From Cervus elaphus (Eukaryota; Chordata; Mammalia; Artiodactyla; Cervidae), in NCBI RefSeq assembly GCF_910594005.1, contig NC_057825.1:53289037-53353036 (forward strand): a stretch of 64,000 bases of DNA. Reading direction: 5' to 3'. Positions 11,151-22,640 of the stretch are shown one piece after another; within the stretch, counting starts at the first letter, position 1, and each line of letters starts with the position of its first letter. The translations under genes and the position numbers were made by a program. The notes under the pieces are model-generated. The model was not told where the DNA came from. It did no database searches and worked only from the letters and a program-made list of their open reading frames with translations.

Positions 11151-11973
11151 CAAGGTTAACATAAAAAATACGCATCTGACAATGTTAAACTTTGCCAGGG
11201 CCATATAATCATAGAAAGGAGTCATAATTAAGAAATCTACCCTTCACCTTTCTCTTTATTCAAAAAATGGCTTACCTCTAAGAAATATTCTTCTTAGAGG
11301 TAAACATCCCTAAGAAAACATCCCTGTTTATATCACCTTATAAAAGAAATTCCCTTTCTATCTAGTATTTGAGATGCTTGCAGATCATTTTTCCTTTTGC
11401 TCTTACAATAGACCCTCTTACATTTTTTTACAATAATGTTTTTTAACTAGAATCTCCTTAGTAAGTCCAGATTTGTTTTTGTTGGATATATCACAGACTA
11501 TTAACACACCTGGGGAATAAATCTGGGTTGGTTTCCCATCTCATTAGTAACCCTGTTGTTCTCCTCACTCCCAAAACATTTGGACACCCATTTCAAGTAA
11601 TATGGTTTTTGAATACTGGTTAGGAATATCTCAGTTCCTGATATCTGGGCTCAATTCTTTGTCCATGAGGCTACATTTTTAGCTTCTGACTACAGCTAAG
11701 AACCAAAGAATATCAATTTTAAAAGCTTTATCTATCTAGTTATTAATATGCTTAATCTAAGTAGATAGGTCCATTTACTATGAAATTCAAGCAGTCCAGG
11801 AATGTGATCCAGCTTAATAACTTTCCCCTGCTGCCTAATTTAGTATTTGAGTAAAATGAGCAATGGGGGAGGGTCTGAAAATCTGAGTTTCAAAACTCTT
11901 ACTTTAATTTGTGTCATCTTGGGGTATGTCTGTTAATTTTTTGATCCTCAATTATCTTATCTGTACATAATGA
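11151..11973. other. Mostly featureless, with one perfect hairpin
   Basis: No repeat family recognised. It contains the inverted repeat at 11272-11303 listed separately. Confidence 0.55.
11272..11303. repeat. Perfect 13-bp inverted repeat, 6-bp loop
   Basis: TTACCTCTAAGAA at 11272-11284 is exactly reverse-complemented at 11291-11303, with loop ATATTC. No run of T follows and no gene precedes it, so a terminator role is not supported. Confidence 0.85.
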
Positions 11974-12195
11974 TGGACTTCCCAGGTGGTTCAGTTGTAA
12001 ACAACATGCCTGTCAATGCAGGAGACACAAGAGAAGTGGATTCGATATCTGGGTCAGGAAGATCTCCTGGAGTAGGAAATGGCAACCCACTCCAGTGTTC
12101 TTACCCAGAGAGTCCCATGGACAGAGGAGCCTGGTGGGCTACACTCCATAGGTTCACAGAGTCGGACATGACTGAAGCAATTTAGCATACACGAA
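11974..12195 (+). mobile_element. Bov-tA SINE
   Basis: A tRNA-Glu-like head (GACTTCCCAGGTGGTTCAG) with diverged pol III boxes is followed by the BovB-related body (CCCATGGACAGAGGAGCCTG) and the end CGGACATGACTGAAGCAA. No clear target-site duplication. It is followed directly by a BovB 3' fragment. Confidence 0.9.
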
Positions 12196-12205
12196 CTATT
12201 AAGGG

Positions 12206-12385
12206 AATGATGCTGGGAAAGATGGAGGACAAGAGGAGAAGGGGGCGACAGAAGATTAGATAGATGAATAGCATCACCAACTCAATGGACATGAATTTGA
12301 GCAAACACTGGGAGACAGTGAAAAACAGGGCGTGCTATAGTCCATGGGGTCACAAAGAGTCAGATGTGACTTATCGACCAAACAA
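12206..12385 (+). mobile_element. BovB 3' end, ~180 bp
   Basis: It starts at the block GATGCTGGGAAAGATGGAGG and runs to ACAAAGAGTCAGATGTGAC. The start falls at the same BovB position as the breaks of the two head-to-head fragments at 45.0-45.4 kb. Confidence 0.8.
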
Positions 12386-13297
12386 CTACTAGTTTAAATA
12401 CTCTTCCTCAAAAATTTCATGACTGAAATGATTTCACTTAAGAAGTCTTTAAAATGTTAAAAAATTCTCAGTATTACACATATTTTTCTAGAAAGTTGAA
12501 GTGCAGTGAACACTTCTCAGTTCATTTAATGTGCATGCATACACATCTACATGAAGATGTTAATACTGTGTTCCTTAGATGATCTGATAAGTATTTAGCA
12601 AGGTGGTATATAAGTGTTCTATAATTTATAAATCACTATAGAGATGCAATGAGTTATTAATTACTTTACTCCCAGTGACTTACTAAGATAGCTGCTTCTG
12701 GCTAGGGCATTTTCTCTCAGTGGTTTCTTTTGCAAGTGCATTATAGTGTTTTGCTTTATTTCTTCATGTTTATTTCTACCTTATTATGAACTTTTAGCTA
12801 GCTAGTAAATTACAGGTTTATTTATAGAGGAGTCTTTCATTTGGAAATGGCAGATCAAAGATTCTCTTGTAAGGGCTAATTCCTCTTGGGCCTTGGCAAG
12901 ATAAACCTATCATCCAAAGAAAGAAAGAAACATCAAATCAATAAAACTTGAGAGAGGCTGGGAATGAGTAAAAGCCAGGTGATTGGGAACAAGAATGTGC
13001 CAGAAGCCATTAGCTTTCTCTAAATATAACATAGACAGTGATATTGGTGCCAAACTACTATTCTGGCCCATGCATTTGTGTGAAAGCCCTGTTTATGTTG
13101 CCGCAAAGCAAAAGAATATAGATCTGTTGTGATTCCTCTATCTGTAATTTCCCCTTCCATGGTAATCTTGAATAACATAGATGCCAAATAAAATATCCCT
13201 CTACTGAAGAAAATCTTCTTTGAGAGATATTTAATTCTAAGTTGTTAGGCTATTGGGTATTAGGGTATATTTTGATGCCACAGAATAGCTTATTTAA
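12386..13297. other. No recognisable feature, 0.9 kb
   Basis: AT-rich sequence. Nothing recognised on either strand. Confidence 0.55.
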
Positions 13298-15620
13298 TAC
13301 CATTCAATATCACAGTAATCCAACTATATGCCCTGACCAGTAATGCTTAAGAAGCTGAAGTTGAACAGTTCTACGAAGACCTACAAGACCTTTTAGAACT
13401 AACACCCAAAAAAGCTGTCCTTTTCATTATAGGAAACTGGAATGCAAAAGTAGGAAGTCAAGAAATACCTGGAGTAACAGGCAAATTATGTCTTGAAGTA
13501 CAGAATGAAGCAGGGCAAAGGCTAATAGAGTTTTGCCAAGAGAATGCACTGGTCATAGCAATCTATACAGTAGGCAAAAACAAGACCTGGTGCTGACTGT
13601 GGCTCATATCATGAACTCCTTATTGGCAAATTCAGACATAAATTGAAGAAAGTACGGAAAACCACTAAACCATTCTGGTATGACCTATATCAAATCTCTT
13701 ATGATTACACAGTGGAAGTGAGGAATCGATTCAAGGGATTAGATCTGATAGAGTGTCTGAAGAACTATGGATGCAGGCTCATGACATTGTACAGGAGAGA
13801 GGGACCAAGACTATCCCCAAGAAAAAGAAATGCAAAATAGTTGCCTGAGGAGGCCTTACAAGTAGCTAAAAAAAAGAAAACAAGCAAAAGGAAAAGGAGA
13901 AAAGGAAAGATATACCCATTTGAAAGCAAAGTTCCAAAGAATAGCAAGGAGAGATAAGAAAGCCTTCCTCAGTGATCAATGCAAAGAAATAGAGGAAAAC
14001 AATAGAATGGGAAAAACTAGAGATCACTTTAAGAAAATTAGAGATCCCAAGGAAACATTTCATGCAAAGAAGGGTACAATAAAGGACAGAAATGGTATGA
14101 ACCTGACAGAAGCAAAAGATATTAAGAAGAGATGGCAAGAATACACAGAAGAACTGTACAAAAAATATCTTCACAACCCAGATAACCACGATGGTGTGAT
14201 CACTCACCTAGAACCAGACACTCTGGAATGTGAAATCAAGTGGGCCTTAGGAAGCATCACAACAAACAAAGCTAGTGGAGGTGATGGAATTCCAGTTGAG
14301 TTATTTCAAATCCTAAAAGATGATGCTGTGAAAGTGCTACACTCAATGTGTCAGCAAATTTGGAAAACTCAGCAGTGGTCACAGGACTAGAGAAAGTCAG
14401 TCTTCATTCCAATCCTAAAGAAAGGCAATGCCAAATAATGCTCAAACTACCACTCAATTGCACTCATCTCACACCCTTGTAAAGTAATGCTCAAAATTCT
14501 CCAAGCCAGGCTTCAACAGTATGTGAACCACGAACTTTCAGATGTTCAAACTAGATTTTAAAAAGGCAGAGGAGCCAGAGATCAAATTGCCAGCATCCAC
14601 TGGACCATCAAAAAAGCAAAAGAGTTCCAGAAAAACATCTACTTTTGCTTTATTGACTACGCCAAAGCCTTTGAATGCGTGGATCATAAGAAATTGTGGA
14701 ACATTCTTAAAGAGATGGGAATACCAGACCACCTGATCTGCCTCTTGAGAAATCTGTATGCAGGTCAGGAAGCAACAGTTAGAAGTGGACATGGAACAAC
14801 AGACTGATTCCAAATCAGGAGAGGAATACGTCAAGGCTGTATATTGTCACCGTGCTTATTTAACTTATATGCAGAGTACATCATGAGAAACACTGGACTG
14901 GATGAAGCACAATCTGTAATCAAGATTGCAGGGAGAAATACGAATAGCCTCAGATATGCACGTGACACCACCCTTATGGCAGAAAGCGAAGAACTAAAGA
15001 GCCTCTTGATGATACTGAAAGAGAAGAGTGAAAACTTTGGCTTAAAATTCAACATTCGGAAAAATTAGTTCATGCCATCTGACACGAAAAATTAGTTAGT
15101 GTCAAATAGACAGGGAAACAGTGACAGACTTTATCTTTTGGGGCTCCAAAATCACTTTGGATGGTGACTGCAGTCGTGAAATTAAAAGACGCTTGTTCCT
15201 TGGAAGAAAAGTTATAACCAACACAGACAGCGTATTAAAAAGCAGAGACATGACTTAGCCAACAAAGGGCCATCTAGTCAAAACTATGGTTTTTCCAGTA
15301 GACATGTAAGTTGAACTATACAGAAAGTTGAGCGCTGTGGAATTGATGCTTTTGAACTGTGCTGAATAAGACTTTTGAGAGTTCCTTGAACAAGGAGATC
15401 CAATCAGTCAATCCTAAAAGAAATCAGCCCTGAATATTCATCAGAAGGACTGATGTTGAAGCTGAAACTCCAATACTTTGGCCACCTGATGCAAAGAATT
15501 GACTCATTTGAGAAGATCCTGAGAGTGGGAAAGATTGAAGGCAGGAGGAGAAGGGGATAACAGAGGATGAGATGGTTGGATGGCATCATCGATCCAGTGG
15601 ACATGGGTTTGAGTAAACTT
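13298..15620 (+). pseudogene. BovB endonuclease/RT ORF, decayed, YARD at active site
   Basis: Readable pieces are LYEDLQDLLELTPKK-like endonuclease sequence with GNWNAKVGSQ near 13435, and a SDH block changed to S-Y-H at 13604-13612 (Asp lost). The linker and N-terminal RT are open at 13920-14390. RT motif A sequence follows near 14650-14680. Motif B (SPCLFNLYAEYIM) is near 14844-14886. The catalytic YADD is changed to YARD at 14955-14966, since CGT at 14961-14963 replaces the first Asp. Further stops and a -1 shift occur. Both catalytic centres carry substitutions of essential residues, so this copy is dead. Confidence 0.9.
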
Positions 15621-15708
15621 TGGGAGTTCGTGAAAGATAGGGAAGCCTGGTGTGCTGCAGTCTACGTGGTCGCAAAGAGTCAGACATGACTGAGCCACTG
15701 CTGAACTG
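13298..15708 (+). mobile_element. BovB LINE, 5'-truncated, 2.4 kb
   Basis: It starts inside the endonuclease domain (ATTCAATATCACAGTAATCC) and reaches the 3' tail at about 15708. About 100 bp are missing near 13560, where CTGGTCATAGCA jumps to CTATACAGT. The flanks GAATAGCTTATTT (13285) and GAATAGAGCCTAATTT (15707) may be an eroded target-site duplication, but indels make that weak. Confidence 0.92.
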
Positions 15709-15965
15709 AATAGAGCCTAATTTGTAAAAAAGATACATTAGTATGTGGATATTTTAAATTGAAATATCATATAATAATAATGGTTTTATTATTATTAAAG
15801 CTTAATATGAAAATGACCTTGAAGAAGTGCTGGCATCGTGTAGACACCTATCAAATTGTAGCTGGGATAATGAAGATATTGCTATCCATATTGACTATGA
15901 TGACGAGTCTTTCACTTAGATATCTAAATCTGGCCAAAAAGCAATGCAGAGACAAATGTAACAAA

Positions 15966-17545
15966 ATTGAGAGCCCAGCATAAGGGCATGTATATACAGT
16001 CAACTCATATTTGATAACTAAGTCAAGAATACTCAATGGAGAAAGGATAGTCTTTTTATAAACTGTGTTGGGAAAAATGGATATCCACATGGAAAAGAAT
16101 GAAACTGTATTTGTATCTTGTATTACTCATTAAAATAAACTCAGATTAGAGTAAATACTCAAATGCAACACCTGAAATCTTAAAACTTCTAGAAGACCCA
16201 TGGAGGAAAATTTCCTTGACATTGGTTTTGCAACATATTGTTGCATTTAATACCAAAAATGCAGTCAACAAAAGCAAAACTAAACAAGTGGGACTACATC
16301 AGACTAAAGATCTTAGGCATTGAAAAAAATTATGATAACTAAACAATATGTGGAATGGGAGTAAAAAAAATTGCAATTTATATATCTGATAGAGGTAGCA
16401 GTCAAAATATGTTTAAAAAAACAGTCAAAATATGTAAAAAAAAAAACAAAAAACAAAAATACAACTCAATTCAAGGAAAGTCAACCCAGGTTTAAAAAGA
16501 ATCTAAATAGCTATTTTTCCAAAATAGATATACAAACGGCCAGTGGGTAAATGAAAATGTGCAACATTACTCATCATTAGGGAAATGCAAGTGAAAACCA
16601 CAATCAGGAACCATGTCACATCTGCTAGAATGACTATTATTCAAATAACAGGAGAAACAAATGTTAACGAGGATGTGGAGAAAAGGGAAGCCTTGTGCAC
16701 CTTGGATGGAATGTAAATTGATGCAGCCACTATGGAAAACAATATGGAAGCTTTCTGAAAAAATTAAAAGTAGAACTCTCATATGATCCAACAATCCCAT
16801 TTCTGGATATTTATACAAATAAAATAAAATCACTATCTGGAAGAGATTTCTGCATTACAGCATTATCTCCTATAAACCAAGACACTTAGGAAACAATCTA
16901 AGTATCTGTCAAGGGATGACTATAACATAATGTGATACTACCTATAATAAAATATTATTCAACCATTAAATAAAATAAGAAAATCTTGCTATTTATGAAA
17001 CAGGGTTGAACTTAGAGGACATTACGCTAAGTGAAGTAAATCAGATAGAGTAAGACAAATGCTCTATGACAGCACTTACATATAGAATATAAATAAAACC
17101 AAACAAAACACAATACTTATAGAGACAGAATAGATTGGAGGTTGTCAAGAGTGAGGGAACAGAAGAGTAGGGGAAATAGATGAAAGAGATTAAAGTGTAC
17201 AAACTTCCAGTTATCACATGAATGAGTTCTGGGAATCATTCATTAGATTAGGTTAGATTCACTGGTAATCTTTCATTAGAGCTTGGTGATTATAGTTAAT
17301 AATACTGTACTGTATACTCGATAGTTGCTAAGAGAGATAATCTTAAAAATGTTCTCTCACATACACACACACAAATAAAAAAAAACAAAAACCCAAGGTA
17401 ACCACGTGAGAAGATGGATGTGTTGATTTTCCTTACTGTGGTAATCACTTCACAATATAGCATATATCAAATCATCTTGTTATACACCTTAAACTTATAC
17501 AATCTTATATGTAAATTATAACTCAATAAAGCTGGGGAGGGATAA
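15966..17545 (+). mobile_element. Old L1 LINE, ORF2 C-terminus and 3' UTR
   Basis: L1 ORF2 landmarks occur in order: GAAAGGATAGTCTTTTTA near 16039, a GTGGGACTACATCAGACTAA block near 16289, ATGTGGAGAAAAGGGAAGC near 16673, and GCAGCCACTATGGAAAACA near 16722. The 3' UTR block TACAAACTTCCAGTTAT is near 17198, with an end near 17545. Many stops and indels and a CA/A-rich insert near 17360-17395 mark it as an old L1M-type copy. No intact frame remains. Confidence 0.85.
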
Positions 17546-17711
17546 AAATTCCTGACTTATAAACTATATGGCCACAATAAAATTATTTCTCTAAGTCACT
17601 GAGTTTGGAGGTGATTATTCAATAACAGTAACCAGAACATCTTGATACTATGCAAAATTTTGTAGAAAATGGTGAACAACCTTTCTCCTTTTTCACCATA
17701 TAAGTACATAC

Positions 17712-17910
17712 AAGTGTTAGCTGCTCAGTCATGTCTGACTCTATGTAACCACATGGACTGTAACCTGCCAGGCTCCTCTGTCTATGGAATTCTCCAGGCA
17801 AGAATACTAGAGTGGGTAGCCATTCTTGTCCCCAGGGTATCTTTCTGACGCAGGGATCAGACCCAGGTCTCCTGCATTGCAGGCGGATTCTTTACCATCT
17901 GAGCAATTAG
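17712..17910 (-). mobile_element. Bov-tA SINE (first of a tandem pair)
   Basis: Antisense order: 3' end (GCTGCTCAGTCATGTCTGAC), body (GCCAGGCTCCTCTGTC), then B-box side (GGGATCAGACCCAGGTCTCC) and a partial head. The head is cut short at about 17910, where the next SINE begins. Confidence 0.9.
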
Positions 17911-17915
17911 GTATG

Positions 17916-18113
17916 TGAGTCACTCAGTCATGTCTGACTCTTCACGACCCCATGGACCATAGCCCGCCAGGCTCCTCTGCCTATAGGATTCTCCAGGCAA
18001 GAATACTAGAGTGGGTTGCCATTCCCTTCTCCAGGAGATCTTCCCAACCCTGGGATCAAACAGAGGTCTCCTGAATTGCATGTGTATTTACCGTCTGACT
18101 TACAAGGGAAGCC
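17916..18113 (-). mobile_element. Bov-tA SINE (second of a tandem pair)
   Basis: It starts at GTGAGTCACTCAGTCATGTC and ends with the tRNA-like head antisense (ACAAGGGAAGCCC). Same orientation as and adjacent to the previous SINE. No shared target-site duplication could be defined. Confidence 0.9.
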
Positions 18114-18848
18114 CTCACCACAGTTAGTGTCTTTTAGTAAAAGTTATAATGGACTTATACAAGACTACTCTCCCTTATTTTTTTATATAGGTTCTCTGGA
18201 GGATATTTTGAGATGTGAATTTGGGGGATTTGAATATGCAGACACATAAGCTAAAAAGAAATACTAAGAGATTTTCCTATTAACAGGAAAAATAAGTTTC
18301 ATAATTCAAGTCTAAGACAGCTCATTTATCTTAGAATCACAACTTACCACCTGCTTTCCTTTGTGTTTTGAAAATCCTTGCACTGCAGTTCTTTTGGTCA
18401 TGTTTTGAGAGGCATATATGCCACATACTTTTGAAGTAGATATTAATAACACATCCCATGTACTCACCCTCTACCCTAATCATTGCTGGTGCACTAGTTC
18501 TGTGTAACCAAAATGCTGAATTGATTGTGTCTGTAAATCTAAGGCCAGATTTTAAGTTTTTCCTTGGCATAGAAATAGCTAGAGCAGGCTGTTCCTTGGT
18601 TAGAAGGAAACTTCTGTGAGGTTTGAAAAGTGACCCTCTTCACTGAGGGTCACTTTCTTTACATCCTCCCATAGGCAAATAGCTCCCATAGACAAATGCT
18701 ATCTTTGATTAGTTTTTTTTTTTTTCAACACACATGTAGGCACCAGGATATTTATTAAAGACTTGGGAAATTAGAATTCTACAGGTGATTTTGACTTTGA
18801 AAAAAAAAAATGCCTTCACTGTCAAGTCATTTTTGCTAAATGGGAACT
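18114..18848. other. No repeat family; hairpin and homopolymers
   Basis: It contains the hairpin at 18627-18656, a T run near 18713-18725 and an A run near 18800. Nothing else recognised. Confidence 0.55.
18627..18656. repeat. Perfect 12-bp inverted repeat, 6-bp loop
   Basis: AAAGTGACCCTC at 18627-18638 is exactly reverse-complemented at 18645-18656, with loop TTCACT. It is GC-richer than its surroundings. Confidence 0.85.
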
Positions 18849-18861
18849 TGATTGAGATTAG

Positions 18862-19074
18862 TGTTAGTTGCTCAGCTGTGTCTGATTCTTTGCGACCCCA
18901 TGGACTATAGCCTGCCAGGCTACTCTGTCCATGAGATTCTCCAAGCCAAAATACTGGAGTGGATCCCACTTCCTTCTTCAGGGTATCTTCCTGACCCAGG
19001 GATCGAATCCATGTCTCTTGCATCTCCTGCAATGGTGGGCAGATTCTTTACCACTGATCCACCTGGGAAGCCCC
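18862..19074 (-). mobile_element. Bov-tA SINE with target-site duplication
   Basis: An intact antisense SINE ends with the head sequence CCACCTGGGAAGCCCC. The flanks TGATTGAGATTAG (18849-18861) and TGATTGATTAG (19075-19085) form a target-site duplication with a 2-bp indel. Confidence 0.93.
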
Positions 19075-19085
19075 TGATTGATTAG

Positions 19086-21026
19086 CAGTAGAAATCCTTT
19101 TCTACATATATTTTTATAAAGTGAAACTGTTCTTCTTGGCAGTCTCTGATTCTCTTCCCTTCACATGTGAAGTACCAGGGTAAAAACGCTGTATTCAACA
19201 GCATTTCAAACCTTATATTTTTAAACAGCAACCTTAACAAGAACAGATTTGTGATCATCTTTAATATATTTATTTTTATGATGCACAAACACTCATACAC
19301 CCACTTCTTTAGAGTTTATTTTAGAATTCAATGCAGTATTTATTCTTTATTGAGGTGAAATTCACATAAAATAAAGTTAAAGATTTTTAAGTGAACAATT
19401 TGGCAGCATTTAGTACATTCACAATTTTGTACAAATGCTAGCTGAAGTTAGTTCCAAAACATTTTCATCCTATTTATTATTTTTAAATAACTGGTTTCCT
19501 GTTCAAGAAATAATACATTTTTAGAAAGTAAAAAGATGAGTCAAGATGAAAATTAATATAAAATCAGCTTTAGTACTATGTAGAATTCTAGGATTAAAAT
19601 TTTGGAGCAGACATGTATGCAAACACACAAGCACACTCATTTAATTTCATGGATTATCTTTTTTGTAGTGTAATATAGCCAGAAGCAAAACTGACAACAT
19701 AGCAGTTTTATATGTTGAAATCCAAATAATATTTTAGAGACAGGAATATTTATAATCTATAGAAATATATACTATTTCCAAGAAGCAGGGACAACACCTG
19801 TGTGCTGTTATTGGTATCAATAAATTATAACATCACTCAAATATTATAGTTTTAATATACAGACTCAATATGAATTTCCAAATATCTCATAAATGAACTA
19901 ATATTAATGTGTTACCTTGAAAAAATGCTCTGCTTGGACTCTACCTAAGGACAAGTACTTCCCGTATTTAACAACATGATGACATAAGCATGAATGTGTA
20001 CAGCAGAAATTTTCACAGGAAAATATACAGAACTCTGAAGGAGTGCCTGTGTGTGAAAAAAGTTGTAGTCAAAAGAGAGAATGAAGGGAAAAAAGTTATT
20101 TGCTTTGCTTTGTTCTTGTTTGTCTTTATAAATATGACAATCCAAGACAACATAGTTTAGAATTTCTGGATCATTCCATACTGTTGCTTCTTCTACCTTC
20201 TCTGGTCAAAGTATTGACTCAGAAGTTGTGTATTATGAGGCTGCATGTCTGTTCTGATTCTCCTATTTCTCTGTTCAACAGGATTGCCCACAGGAAATCA
20301 TGTCAGCGAAAGATTCTTCTAGGCTGTTTCTGGGTGAGGAACAGTCAGTCAATCTCCTGTCAAAGTGATTCTACCACGGCAAATGGACATTAGACGTTTC
20401 CCTTTCATGAAAGAGGGAGTTTCAGACTGAACATCATTACAATCATGTATTATAACCTTTCCCCATTTATTAATATTTTGTGACTGTTTCCTCATGACAT
20501 CAAATATTCTTCTATGAAATAATTTTGATAATGAAATATTTTTCTACTGTATGTTTGTTACCATAATTTGTTTAATGTTACTGAGAAATTTGAAATAGCA
20601 TTTCACAGGAAATAAAAGTGCCACCTCCATAGACAGTATAGGATGGCAGGAAAAACTACTTTGAATTCATATAAATTTAAGACAGTATAAGGGCTTGGCT
20701 TTCTTGCTTGAGTATCCCAGTTTTTCTTTAATATTATGTTCTACATGAAAATTTTCAGCTGAATAGGATTTCTCCCTGCAGGACCTCTGGTGATATCTAC
20801 AGACAGTTTTAGTCATCGTGTTCGGGGAAAGAGGAGGAGAAGGCTACTGGTACCTAGTGTATAGAAGTCAGGGATGTGGCTAAACATCCCGCAATAAACA
20901 GTACAGCATTCCCTCCCCCAACACCCTCAGCAAAATATTATCTGGCCCTGAGTGTGAATAATGCTGAAACTGGGAAAACCAGCTCTACAAGAACTGCAAA
21001 GAGGGAGGCTACTATTTCACACAGCT
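19086..21026. other. Largely featureless, with one L1 fragment
   Basis: AT-rich sequence. Apart from the L1 fragment at 19338-19475 I recognise nothing. The 97-codon open frame at 20100-20393 has no recognisable motif and is probably chance. Confidence 0.5.
19338..19475 (-). mobile_element. Old L1 3' UTR fragment
   Basis: TTTATTGAGGTGAAATTCAC, then GTGAACAATTTGGCAGCATT and TTCCAAAACATTTTCATCC follow the antisense order of an old L1 3' region that recurs at 55.97 kb. Confidence 0.75.
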
Positions 21027-21039
21027 CATTGACCATGTC

Positions 21040-21268
21040 CAGCTTCCCTTGTAGCTCAGTCAGTAAAGAATCAGAGCTTCCCTCCTGGCTCTACTGGTAA
21101 AGAATTCGACTGCAATGCAGGAGACCTGGGTTCGATCCCTAGGTTGGGAAGATGCCCCGGTGAAGGGAAAGGTTACCCCACTCCAGTGTTCTGACCTGGA
21201 GAATTCCATGTACTATACAGCCCATGGGGTCTCACAGAGTCTGACACAGACTCAGCAACTTTCACTTT
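21040..21268 (+). mobile_element. Bov-tA SINE with a duplicated tRNA-like head
   Basis: A first partial head (GCTTCCCTTGTAGCTCAGTC at 21042, ~34 bp, A-box region only) is followed at about 21074 by a complete SINE with its own head, an intact B box (GGTTCGATCCC at 21131), body and end (CAACTTTCACTTTCA). The flanks CATTGACCATGTC (21027-21039) and CACTGACCGTATC (21269-21281) match at 10 of 13 positions and enclose both heads, so the double-headed unit may have entered as one insertion. Confidence 0.88.
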
Positions 21269-21281
21269 CACTGACCGTATC

Positions 21282-22206
21282 ATCTTCCTGATGAACACCT
21301 ATTGCACTTGTGTTAAACAATTTGAATCACTAAAGACGATTTGTCTGTATTGCATGGAGGCAGTTTTGATCATATATATGTGTGTGTGTATATATATATA
21401 TATATAAAATAAACCTTTTGGTTGGACCCTGTTCCTGCTTTTCTGAATGAACTTCCAAATGCATGAAGCTACATCTTCTCTTTCTTTAAACTAGAAGTCC
21501 AGCTTTCCTCACTTCATGCCTTCCATTCCAAGTTTTGAGAATGATAGTTCTGCACATAAGGGAAGAAAACTTAGGCTCACTGATTATTCTGTTATCTAAT
21601 TTTCTCCTGTTGAATATCACTGGGCCTACTCTGCTTATGTTTTATTATTAGATATTTTTCTTATTCCCAATGTTACATGGACTTTTCCCTACAGCCAAGA
21701 TTTTACACTGATGCTTTCAATTTGCTCCATTTCTTTTACAGATCTGGATCCTATACTAACTTCCTTCTCCTCCCTCAGTGGAAACCCTTGGAATGCTTTA
21801 ACTCATCCCCAAACTGCACTTCTAGATCTATGACTGAGCACGAATCTCTGACATAAGACCTTTGATCACCTGTTTAGTACCATGAGCAACTTCTTTGTTC
21901 TCCTGGACTATTGTTACTCTGACTTATGTTTAATTCATGTGGATGTGTTCTTAAGCCAAATATTGAGAGTTTACCATGCCACGCCTTATCCCAGCCTCAT
22001 CATAGGATATGCCAGTAAGTTGTCAATTTAGAGAAAAATCATACTACACTGCTTGAACAAGAAATTCTCAAATAGATTTTGCAGTCATTGCTAAGTCATT
22101 TGCTCTGATGGCTTTCAATGTAAAACATTAAAATAGTGGTAAATACCTGGCCTACAAGGATCAATTAGAATGCCTTTTTAGTGAATTTCAAATTGTAGTT
22201 AATAGA
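21282..22206. other. No repeat family apart from a microsatellite
   Basis: It holds the (TG/TA)n tract at 21372-21407. Otherwise nothing recognised. Confidence 0.55.
21372..21407. repeat. TA/TG dinucleotide microsatellite
   Basis: Alternating AT, GT and AT blocks make about 36 bp of simple purine-pyrimidine alternation. Confidence 0.95.
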
Positions 22207-22640
22207 TTCCAGTAGTCATGTACAAATGTGAGAGTCATACCATAAAGAAGGCTGAGCACCAAAGAACTGATGCTTTGAAACTATGGTACTGGAGAAGATT
22301 CTTGACAGTCCCTTGGACTGCAAGGAAATCAAATCAGTCAATCCTAAAGGAAATCAATCTTGAATATTCCTTGGAAGGACTAATGCTGATGCTGAAGTTC
22401 TAATACTTTGGCCACTTGATGTGAAGACTGACTCATTAGAAAAGACCCTGATGCTGGGAAAGGTTGAAGGCAGGAGAATAAGGGGATGACAGAGAATGAG
22501 ATAGTTGGATGGAATCATTGACACAATGGACATGAGTTTGGGAAAACTCCAAGAGATAGAGAAGAATGGGGAAACCTGGCACACTGCAGTCCACGGGGTC
22601 TCAAAGAGTCAAACATGATTCAGTGACTGAACAACAACAG
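22207..22640 (+). mobile_element. BovB 3' end, ~430 bp, old subtype tail
   Basis: It starts in the CCAGTAGTCATGTA block and ends with GTGACTGAACAACAACAG, the AAC-type tail. AATAGAT occurs just before it (22201) and at 22647, a weak candidate target-site duplication. Confidence 0.88.

Noticed and set aside
20100..20393. 97-codon frame with leucine-rich stretch as a candidate membrane protein
   Set aside because: No recognised domain, no start context, no splice or conservation evidence, and AT-rich surroundings. Most likely chance.
21131..21141. Possible functional tRNA gene from the B box and A box of the Bov-tA heads
   Set aside because: The boxes belong to SINE heads. No cloverleaf with acceptor and anticodon stems can be read through.
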